This document shows, in pieces, positions 15,414 through 25,000 of a stretch of 64,000 nt of DNA. Position numbers and translations under genes: made by a program. The notes under the pieces were generated by a model. That model had not been told where the DNA came from and searched no databases. It saw nothing but the letters and a program-made list of their open reading frames with translations. The DNA is from Arctopsyche grandis (Eukaryota > Arthropoda > Insecta > Trichoptera > Hydropsychidae): positions 30,435,205 through 30,499,204 of the forward strand of contig NC_135361.1 in the NCBI RefSeq assembly GCF_051622035.1, given 5' to 3'. Positions within the stretch are counted from its first letter, which is position 1. Each line of letters opens with the position of its first letter.

Positions 15414-17358
15414 TGTTCATACCTAGTCGGCACGTACCGACTTCAGCAGGTATCCGGCCGTACGAAAAGTATTCTTTGGTACATTTTGTATGGGTATGTT
15501 TATATCAACCGTCACGTTTACGCCACGGCAGGCTTACAGTAGTACCCGACATTTCCTGTTCATACCCTACAGCAACATCCGTCAACGTATCGTATCCGTC
15601 TTTTTGGCCATCGTGGAGATATACACGCGAATTACGAGCCATGAGTCTGCCGCTTTGCTGTTTTGGACCAATTATCGATAGTGACAGTTGACAGCTGTTC
15701 AATCTTTCGACATGGTTTTGGCACTGACAATGACTTTTTGACAATGCTTCCTTAAATTTTGTAGATTTTTTGATGATTTGTGTTTTTATTTTATCCAGTA
15801 TTGTTTCAAATTGGTATCGGTTCATACGGAAATATTAAAAAAAAAAAATTATCCATCATCCACAAGCTCCTTATACAGTGTCCAAAACTCTCCTTCGGTT
15901 TTTCTATTTTTTAACATGGGATGCACATCAAAACGCCTCCGTGCTTTTTTATTGCCTTCTTGAGCTTCTTCTTCCAACAACAACGCGATTATACATCATT
16001 TTTCGTTCGATAAACGCCGAAACATTTTTGCTGACTTGTATTCTGACGCGTAGCTACGAATGCACGTGTATGCATTCATATTGCAAGTACTCGACAATAC
16101 GACGTAAGCAATATTGCGCCGTATCGTCATGGCCTGTAATGTATAAGTAAGCTGAGAAGAGGACGCGATGATGTCATTTGTACAGATTAAGTTCGATGAG
16201 GGAAATAGGTGATATCACAAGTTGTGCTATACAGGTATTCCTCGACTTACGACGGAGATACGTTCCTGAACCTCGGTCGTAAGTCGAATCCGTCGTAAGT
16301 CGAGGAATATATTTATATTTTTTTTCGGTGATTTTAATTACTTTTATTAATACAGTAATTAAAATGAATTCATATTTAAATATAAAAAAAAAATTAAACA
16401 TCTACATCATCCGTACTTATTAATTATAAATTATACATCCTCATCACTTATCACATAAGTACAATCCTTTTCTTCATCTTCAGTTTGAGATACAGTCGAA
16501 TGAGTTATTTTGAAAAATGTGTCTAATTTTGTTTGAACAGTATCCTGTTTTTTTTCTCTATATATTTCTTGGTAGCATGCGAGATTTTTTTGAATCCTGC
16601 GGTTCAAATTTGAAAATCTTTCACTGTCTGGGTCCATCATTTCAAACTTTTGTATTCCTTGATTAATTAAATTAAAAGCAGCAGCCATTTCTTTCAATAC
16701 AAATTTTTTCAGCGGTTCCGCAGATGTGATTGATTCATTTTCATCAATATCCTCTTCTGCAACCATTTGAGTTTCACGATCTAATAATTCTGCATTGGTT
16801 AGAACTTCTGAATCATTTTCAAGAAGTTGGTTGATATCTTCGTTATCTACGTCAAATTGTAGACGTTCACTAAATTGTACGATTAGGTTAGTAATATCCT
16901 CGACATTTTTTTCTTTTTCGTATATGGAAAGAGAAACGGGTTCAAATCGATTGGTGAGTTTTTTTCCATATTCCGTACATACATGCTGAAATAGCTTCTT
17001 TCCATCCCTTATCTATATTTCTTATAGCATGAAGGATATTATAATTTTTCCAAAATTCTTGAAAAGTTTTTCTTTCTTCTATTGCTTCAATGCCTTGCGC
17101 AAATGTAATTTTTAAATAATGAGCTTTAAGAGACGCAATGGAATTCGCTTTTCAATATTGTCATCGATCCAAATCACTAGTAATTTTTCCATTTGTTGAA
17201 TGGGTCCGAGTCTTTTATTATTTTCGATTTGATTGACCCTTTAACGGCTTTAATTTTTTCTTTATCCTTTAAAATAGTGGAGACCGTTGAATGTGACAAT
17301 TTCAAATTATTTGCCAAGTCCATCACTTTTTTACCACTATCATATTGTTTTATCACTT

Positions 17359-18683
17359 TGTGGCGGCTCGCTTATACGACATGGTCGAGTTTGGTTGCCT
17401 TCCTGCGAGTGGGGACCAACCCGGCTGGGTTCGGAGAGCCACTACCACTCTGCCTTTAGCTGTCATATAATAAACACGTGCATTAACATGCCAGTCGTCT
17501 CATTCGTTCATCCCCCATACTGGTGACCCCCGACATCGAGCCACGCAGCCTCGATCAATTTCAACATGCCGCTCATCCCTGCCTCGCCGAGCCATGCGGG
17601 AAAGCTACCCGCTGCGCCCCCATCGCCATCAACACAGCACGCCGCGGCCCGCGGGTGACAATAAACGAGCAGACACGGCTACCTACCTACCTACCTACCT
17701 ACCTACCGACTGGAGTCCAGCCACAACGTCGATGACAGGTGCTTAAAAAAATGGGGGAGCGAATGAGACGACGATCTTGACAGCTGGATGTGGAGTCATG
17801 CGCGATCCAGTACACATAGAACGGTCATCCAGCACCACAAGATTCATCACACACCACCTCAGCACCATCATCATCATCAAGGCCCCGTCCGTCCCCACGA
17901 GCGTCGTCACGCCGAGACGGGCGGTAGCGCTACAACACCTCCACGAGCCACAACGACTCACGGTCCAGCTCGGAGTATCATCAACCACATCGATGCCCCT
18001 GCCGCCCCCGCCGCCCCTGCCGCCCCCGCCGCCCCACCAACCGACATCAGCCTCGGAAGAGCGGCGCCGCCGCAGCATCGCATCGGCGCGACCATCGGAC
18101 CAGCCACCGTCCTGCTCGCGACGTCACCGCCCTCGAATGTACCGACCATTCAGGGCGGTACACCTACACAGCGGATGACCCACGTCAACAATTTTATTTT
18201 CTCCCCACTCAATAATTTTTTTCTCTTTCTTTGTGTAACAATATTTTGTTTCTATTGTAAAATTTGTTTCTTTGTAATTTTGGTATCGCTGATGCTGGGG
18301 GGGGAGTGATGTGGCGGCTCGCTTATACGACATGGTCGAGTTTGGTTGCCTTCCTGCGAATGGGGACCAACCCGGCTGGGTTCGGAGAGCCACTACTCAC
18401 TCAGTTCGGTGATTACTGGTCACAAATTACTCGTCACAAAGTCACTAAAATCTCTATAACGGAACATCTGGCAGCCGAAAAGTCCATCATACTAACGATA
18501 ACTATCATAGTAACGAGAACTTGAGTGCCAAATATTGTGTATTCGCGATTTTCATGGCAAAAATTGTCTTTGTGACCACCCCAATGTGACGAATAGTCCA
18601 ATTACCACTCACTCTGTCTTCAGCTGTCATATAATAAACACGTGCATTAACATGCCAGTCGTCTCATTCGTTCATCCTCCATA
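17359..18683 (+). mobile_element. TRIM (miniature LTR retrotransposon), complete
   Basis: Two LTRs (17359-17519; 18310-18683, the latter carrying a 204-bp insertion) start TGTGGCGGCTCGC and end CATA. A 4-bp duplication ACTT flanks the element (17355-17358, 18684-18687). A primer-binding site TGGTGACCCCCGAC begins at 17521 and a polypurine tract GGGGGGGGAG lies just before the 3' LTR. The ~790-bp interior has no gag or pol; its open frames are low-complexity. A solo LTR of the family is at 48110-48271. The LTR ends TG...TA are unusual. Confidence 0.85.
18403..18606. mobile_element. hAT-type MITE inside the TRIM 3' LTR
   Basis: 204 bp, flanked by a perfect 8-bp duplication ACTCACTC (18395-18402, 18607-18614). 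The empty site is preserved in the solo LTR at 48110 (CACTACTCACTCTGTC). It shares CACTAAAATCTC and GGAACATCTGGCA with the MITE at 13528. Confidence 0.9.
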
Positions 18684-19167
18684 ACTTCAAGTTTCATTTC
18701 TAAGTCTATCACCTTTCTCTCTTTTTAACAACATTTTCTTTATCATTATTATCCCGTTTCTTGATCACACATTATAAATGTTCTTATAAATAAAAATTTG
18801 AGCACTAACCAACACGGAATTGAGAAAATAAACATCCTAAAACAATAACGAACAGTTATGTAACAAACGGTAACGACCGTATGAGTAAGCGACTGGTGAC
18901 GAATCCCAAAGGAAGAGTAATAACTTAATTTTTAAAACTACTGCGATGTTTCATTTCTTCCGAAAGAGAATTCCCCGTTTTCATAACTCACATCCGCTTG
19001 AGATTTATCAATCAATTTTTGAAAAATAATTAATTAATAAAAAATATATTATTTTTTTTCGGTCGTAAGTGCGAACCGTCGTAAGTCGAGGACTACCTGT
19101 ATCTCTACATAATAAAATGACATATTTGAAACGGAGTCGTGCAGTGCTGTTAAGTACGAACAGACCT

Positions 19168-19682
19168 TAAAACAACTAGTTTTATATAATTTCAAAATAA
19201 TCTCCGGATGAGACTTGGTCTGAGGCGGTAGCCCTAGCCATCGCTAAATGAAAACAACAAAGATTGAAATGTGACCGTATTTCATCGTATCGGCCCGCAC
19301 GATAGGTTGGCAAGCGTGTCGATGGCAGCAGTGGCGACCCGCCTCTAGCCGTAGCCGTAGTTGTAGCCGTGACTGCTGACCGCTGACTTCCGACTCCCGA
19401 CTCCCGACTCCCGGACTCCCGGACTCCCGACTCCCGACTAGTGACTAGTGATCGGCGATTGCGAGTGTCCGAGTGGTCGAGTGGTCGAGTGGGTGCGCTC
19501 GACGTGGTGTGTGACGGACTCCTCGCCGATCACCAATCACTAGGCGAAACCGAAACGAGGAGCTGCGACCGGCGACTCCGAGGAGTCGGGACGCGGGAAA
19601 CGAAGACGGAAGTAGAGACGGAAGCGGATGGTGGTGAGGGCGTGACGGGTGAGGGTGAGGGTGAGGGGGAAGGGGGGCTGCC
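19168..19682 (+). promoter_or_regulatory. Ras promoter / 5' untranslated region (inferred)
   Basis: Base composition changes sharply here from AT-rich to GC- and CpG-rich (from about 19270), with short GACTCCC and GAGGGT repeats, up to the Ras ATG. This suggests a promoter and leader. The nested transposon block ends at 19167, so it abuts this region. The transcription start is not identifiable. Confidence 0.5.
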
Positions 19683-22600
19683 ATGACCGAGTACAAGCTG
19701 GTGGTGGTGGGCGCGGGGGGCGTGGGCAAGTCGGCTCTCACCATCCAGCTGATCCAGAACCACTTCGTGGACGAGTACGACCCGACGATCGAGGACTCGT
19801 ACCGGAAGCAGGTGGTGATCGACGGCGAGACGTGTCTGCTGGACATCCTGGACACGGCGGGCCAGGAGGAGTACTCGGCGATGCGCGACCAGTACATGCG
19901 CACCGGCGAGGGCTTCCTGCTCGTGTTCGCCGTCAACAGCGCCAAGAGCTTCGAGGACATCAGCTCCTACCGCGAGCAGATCAAACGCGTCAAGGACGCC
20001 GAGGAGGTGCCCATGGTGCTCGTCGGCAACAAGTGCGATCTGCAGGCGTGGGCCGTCGACATGACTCAAGCCAGAGAAGTAATTTTTTTATTTATTTATT
20101 TATTTGGAAAATTTACAGTTTATTAAGTTACATAGATTGATAGTAAAAAAAACATAATTATGTTAAGTAAACCATTAATAATTTTCACATATAGGTAAAA
20201 AAAAGAAAAGTTCAAACATTTAAAATAAGAAACAAAAATGATAATAGAGTAAGATAGTAAGAAAAAAATAGTATAATAAAAATATCAAAATAATAATATG
20301 ATAAAAATTATGAAATAATAAAAATAATATAATATATAACAAAAAACAAAAGACAAAATAAATACATCAAAATAAAAATTCATAATCACAATCGTAAATT
20401 TTCAATAAAATAAATCATCGAAAAACAAATTTGCAATAATCACTCTAGCTTGTATAGCATTAATATTAAATAAGTCAAACATAGAAATTGTTAAAATTAG
20501 TGTGTTGACGGTGGAGCTTGCACGCCAGATGAATGAGCTTCTTCCATAATTAGAAAAAGTATTAGGTATGTAAAGGAGCTCATTACATCTAGTCATTCTA
20601 TTTGGCACACGCAATGATAGTCTGCTCAATAATTGAGGACAGTCGATCGAGCCGTTAAGGATGTTCAAAATTGTTTGAGATGTCAGCTATCTCCCTTCTT
20701 TTGACAAGTGGAAGTAGATGCTGGCACCTACAAGCATCTTCATAGGAAGTATAGGATAATCCAAAACGGCTACTGATGTACCTCAAGAATCTCTTCTGAA
20801 TGCGCTCCAATCTGTCTCTTGCACCAGAGTACTCTGGGTTCCAAACTTGGGATGCAAACTCAACAATACTTCTTACGTATGATTTAATAGAAGTAAAGCA
20901 TTTGGAGGACCGGATGACGAAGCTGAGGGCCTTCGACGCTCGAGCTACAACATTGTCAATATGTTTACTAAAGGATAGATCAGAGTTTAAAAAGACTCCC
21001 AAATCCCTAATTTCCGATACCCTTGTGAGTCTATGTCCGTTGATTGAATGAGGAAAGTCAACTGGACATAGTTTTATGGTGAAGGTTATGCAGGAGCATT
21101 TTGCTACATTAATTTCCAACTTATTTATGCTGCAATAAGCCTCTAGCCTGAACAAATCATCTTGTAGGGCCAAAGCATCATTTCGGTTGTCTATTCTCTT
21201 GAAAATCTTCATATCATCAGCAAATAATAGTACACTTGAATTCTGAAAACATTTTTCAATATCGAAGATGAAGATATTGAAAAATGTAATTACACCAACA
21301 CCAACATTATTACTTTCATATATATATAATAATAAATAAACAATATTTCAAATTATATATATAAAACAAATGAACACTACTCAAATTCACACTTTTTTTT
21401 TTCAAAAACAAATGAAACGACACAATGGCCGAAATGACATAAACGTGAAATTATCAGTTTAGAGAGCTTTGTGAGACGTCATTAGTCATTTTTTGAAGAT
21501 AGTGTCTCTTGAATTTCGAACAAACCTCGATGCATCATTTTCTTCAGCATAGTCTGTATGAAAATTATGAAATACCTTTTTTCCGATAGGTTGGAGATAC
21601 AATTGAGTTGATGTCATATCCTGCACATATTATGTCTCGTTTTGGAGACGATATGAGGCTAGTGCTTCGCCCAGACTTGAAAAATAAAAATAAAGTCGAA
21701 AAAAAAATGAATTTTATTTACAAAACTGTTATGAAAACAAATGAAAGTCATCTTCTTAAATATTTTGCTTTTTATTTTTTTTTTATTCTGTTGAATGCCC
21801 ACCACGCTGAAAATTTCGCCAACTAGAATTATTTTGAAATTCAATAGAAAGCAGGTATAAAAATTGTAGCTAATCTAAACAAACCCTAAATAACTACCGC
21901 TGAGGATTTCAAATTTTGTATAGGTGTGTTTAGACTCTCTGATATATCTTACAACGATATAAAATAAACAAAAGAAGTCTATTAATGAATGTATTTTTCC
22001 AAAACCAGTTCCATCTTCTTCATTGTTGTTAAAATTTATTGCTCGCAATCTAAATGCCAAGACACAATCTAAAATACTCAGCAGCTATGGTTATAAATTC
22101 AGAAATTCTGGTGTATATATTAGTTTTTATAAACGTTGACAAATGAATGACACATTATATGACCCATAATTCAATGCATTTTTTTTTTCAATGCGACCTA
22201 GTAGTATTCTTGTTTACTTTGTACATGCTCAAAATACAACGCCTATCGGCGTTTTTCATGCCCATGGACTTATTGGCAAAACGCCGATCAGCGGTGGTTA
22301 GCATTCAAAGGATTAATGGCATCTCATAACAAAACATTGTTCAAACTCCAACAGAGAATGAGTCCTCGAATACATTTTTTTTTATATCGTACTAGTGAGT
22401 GTTGTAATTAAAAATAATAATAAATATTTAAATCATTGCCAAAAAACGAAAATCCAAACAAAAATAATATCTGGGGACTGAAATTTCAGTCCTTATAAGA
22501 TAGAATTACTGTTTTATTAATGGACCGAGGATATGTTACGGCTATCATGGGGGGAGCAAAGTTTTGACCAGTCAAGGAATGACTTTCTAGGGGGGGGGGG

Positions 22601-23819
22601 TGTTTTATATTTAAAAAAAACATGAGTGTATATGAATTTTAATCATTTTTTTATCTACATTTTTATCAATAAAATTAATAGTAAAATAATTTTAAAAAAT
22701 CTATTAAGAGATTTGTATTGTTGGTTTAGTATTTTTATTCATAATAATACATTGAACAATGCGGATAGTTACAATCTAAGGGGGGCAGCCCCTCCCCCCA
22801 AACGGCGCCCCTGGATACATCTATGGATAATTTTTTTGATAAACTTACATTTTCAGAGCATAAATCGTCAAATTCCGAAATGCTGAAAAACTCGAAATTT
22901 GGAGACATTTATGGACAAATTTGTGGCCAGTAAAGTAGTTTTAAATAAATATAATAAAAAATCTAGCTTTATTTTCTAATTATAATTACGAAAAATTCAT
23001 GAATAAAATACAATAAATATTCTGTAACGATTAGATGTATCTTCTAATATATAATTTCGAAAGAGACTTTGTATATAAGGTTTTTATTACAAATACCGAG
23101 CGAAGCCGCGTAAAACCACTAGTATTGTCGATTGTTTCAAAGGTGAAAATAAATGAATATTTTTTAAATAAATTATGTATATTTGAAAACAAAAAAATCG
23201 ATTTTGTTTGTTATTCAAATAATAAAAGAAAAAAAAGATGGCTTCTTTTGTTTTGTCATACTTGAATGTTTTTTTAAATAAAAAAAAAAAACAGTTGAAT
23301 TTTTAATTAAAAGAAGGAAATGAAACTAGTCAATCCTTTCAAATGATAAATTTCAGCCGATTATAAATTCGCCTTTAAATTTAGTATTCTCAGAATCGAA
23401 TGCTTATAAACACACATGCCGTTTATTATTGAATTCGTCCAAACAATGCTTATAACACAACTGTCGATAAACTGTACTTGTTCGTCGGTTCAATCTTGAC
23501 AGAATTCTCGGAACGTACGTACACTTACAAATGTGCACGCCGATATTATTAGTCATCGCTCAATTGCTGGCGAGCGAGATCCGTCTGATTAACGGGTTAA
23601 TTAAACGCGTGACTAACGCTGTTGTTTTCGCGTTTTCAGATTGCCAAGCAGTACGCCGTACCCTTCGTGTCGACATCAGCGAAGACTAGAATGGGAGTGG
23701 ACGACGCCTTCTACACTCTAGTCAGGGAGATCCGCAAGGACAAGGAGTCGCGCGGCAAGAAGTCCAGAAAGCTCAACAAGATCGGCTCTCACCGTCGATT
23801 CAAGTGTGAAATCCTCTAA
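19683..23819 (+). CDS. Ras85D: Ras GTPase, Ras85D/KRAS-type
   Basis: Exons 19683-20078 and 23640-23819 join at phase 0 (donor GTAATT, acceptor GTTTTCAG) into 191 residues. It is the small GTPase that relays receptor tyrosine kinase signals to Raf at the plasma membrane. Visible motifs: P-loop GAGGVGKS (10-17, wild-type Gly12/Gly13), effector loop YDPTIEDSY (32-40), DTAGQEE (57-63), NKCD (116-119) and TSAK (144-147). The tail RRFKCEIL ends in a CAAX box with terminal Leu, which predicts geranylgeranylation. Positions 122-131 ([10 protein letters not shown]) differ from the fly protein. The 3.6-kb intron carries an antisense retrotransposon against the donor and Helitron-like sequence. Exon 1 is markedly GC-rich, exon 2 less so. 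Confidence 0.97.
20085..21292 (-). mobile_element. Jockey-like non-LTR retrotransposon, copy B (5'-truncated)
   Basis: Antisense to Ras. The (TAAA)n tail begins 6 bases after the Ras exon; the 5' end is near 21290. Both sides carry GTAATT (20079-20084 and about 21285-21290), a target duplication. RT reading segments (20402-20668 and 20655-21212) match copy A but with a 21-bp deletion and a one-base insertion (near 20672) that shifts the frame; the region upstream of FADD is missing. The 5' tip forms a 15-bp palindrome. Confidence 0.9.
21293..23042. other. Remainder of Ras intron 1
   Basis: AT-rich, no exon seen. It holds an apparent piggyBac-type end (GCATTCAAAGGATTAA, to 22316) and a hAT-like end (CAAACGGCGCCCCTG, to about 22813). 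A minus-strand segment near 21900-22050 is open for ~60 codons but I do not recognise it. Confidence 0.45.
23043..23122 (+). mobile_element. Minimal Helitron-like element (80 bp)
   Basis: It consists of the family's 5' end TCTAATATATAATTTCGAAA with GAGACTTTGTATAT, joined almost directly to the 3' end ACCGAGCGAAGCCGCG ... CCACTAG|T. The same two ends bound the 1131-bp element at 30661-31791. Confidence 0.7.
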
Positions 23820-24529
23820 AGCGAGGAGACGTCGATTGCGAAATCAAAACTAAAAAATAAATAAAATCACAGAACAATCTTATTCCCATATTTAAATTTT
23901 AACAAAAAAAAAATGAAATTTTAATAGATATATAAATGAATAATATTAAAAACAAAATCTCGGTCGAGAGAACATTTTTAGGCAATATAAAATCCTAAAA
24001 ATAACGATATATTATATACATATATTATTAATTTGCAATTTCATCGTGTGTGTTCAAAGTGATACTTTTTCGTCGAGGAAAAGTGGTTGTTGATTGTGGA
24101 AGTAAAAAACATCAAAAAAAATGTTTTAATATTATGATTTTTTTTTATTATTGGTTAAGAATGATATGATATTTTATTGTTTAAGCTGTATACAAAATGC
24201 GATCCCTTCCAAAAGTAATGCTTCTTTTTTAAAAATGTTTTACTAATAATAATATATATATATCTTATATTATTATATATTAAGCGATTGGCTTAAATCG
24301 AGGCTCTATTAACCTTTAAACGGTTTCATGATAATTCAACTGCAAAGAAACGTCTGGCGAAAACATTATTTCAATCTGCAACTTATGATATACGTTTAAA
24401 GGTTGTTTGCGTTCCTCGTTTATACAAATGAGTTTTTCTTTGTATATTGCAGTCATTCTACGATAGGCACATGCTCTTTTTTTATTATAAAATTAATGTT
24501 AATGCTATTTTAATTGGCACAAATTAAAT

Positions 24530-25000
24530 GGTCAGAATTGAAATCGAATCTTGGTTAGAATTTTATTATTCAGGGTCAGACCAAAAGTCATATGAATGGT
24601 CAAAATAAAAATAATAGATGGTCAAAAATAATTAGCAGTCGGCATTAAATCTTTTTTTTTCGTAGACTGGATTATAACTTATAAAGATGCATCTGAAACT
24701 GCCGATTTGGGATGCATGTAACAAATGGACCAGTTTAACTATTCCAACTGAAAAAAATGATTATGACCCGTCGTCTTTCAAGATTAATACTTACCATTTT
24801 ATGTAAATTGTAACCAATCCAGTTTAAATTCTGACCAATCAGTATAAATTCTGACCCATCTAATATTTATTTTATCCATTTATATACTGACCGTTTCGAC
24901 CCGGAATTCTGACCCGGAAATTACGAACCATTTTGATTTGAAGTTGAACCAATCTCGTATATTTTAATTTTATATCGCTAACCCTTTCCAGACGTCTAAG
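24530..25000. repeat. Word-repeat region with reversed polarity
   Basis: ATGGTCAGAAT-like words occur on the left (24530-24640), and the inverse (TTCTGACCAATC, TTCTGACCCATC, TTCTGACCCGG) on the right (24800-24950). It has the organisation of the fold-back elements at 33235 and 37448 but a different word. Confidence 0.45.

Larger units (their letters stand above)
16431..18790 (-). pseudogene. Tigger transposase remnant, DDE core deleted
   Basis: On the minus strand, from high to low coordinates: the N-terminal pipsqueak-type helix-turn-helix (KRERKVIDLEMKL near 18710, then after the TRIM, KQYDSGKKVMDLANNL near 17340 and STVSTILKDKEKI), followed by MEKLLVIWIDDNIEKRIPL, typical of Tigger proteins. 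The frame then jumps straight to the C-terminal part (FAQGIEAIEERKTFQEFW, near 17090) and ends with the conserved NLACYQEIYREKKQDT tail (stop at 16431). The catalytic DDE domain is absent, the frame is broken at the junction, and the TRIM interrupts the DNA-binding domain. It cannot be functional. Confidence 0.85.
16232..19099 (-). mobile_element. Tigger-like (Tc1/mariner) DNA transposon
   Basis: Inverted ends CAGGTATTCCTCGACTTACG and (inverse of right) CAGGTAGTCCTCGACTTACG, with TA on both sides. The minus strand encodes a broken Tigger transposase. It sits inside the Harbinger-like element and is itself split by a TRIM at 17359-18683. Confidence 0.85.
15414..19167 (-). mobile_element. PIF/Harbinger-like element, host of a nested insertion
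   Basis: The right end reads (inverse) AGGTCTGTTCGTACTTAACA with TAA outside; the left end has TGTTCATACCTAGTCGGCAC without its first bases. Relative to the sister at 48038-49695 the same sequence is in reverse orientation. The minus strand of 15505-16150 holds a degraded version of the ORF kept at 48360-48716. A Tigger element is inserted at a TA (16230/19100). Confidence 0.75.

Noticed and set aside
17523..18309. Pro/Ala/His-rich frames inside the TRIM
   Set aside because: Low-complexity, overlapping on both strands, no gag, protease or RT motif.
19441..20140. Long frames in other phases and on the minus strand over Ras exon 1
   Set aside because: Shadows of the GC-rich Ras coding exon and its leader; only the Ras frame has motifs.
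21875..22060. Minus-strand 61-residue frame in the Ras intron
   Set aside because: Not recognisable, no splice context and no match to a known transposase that I could defend.
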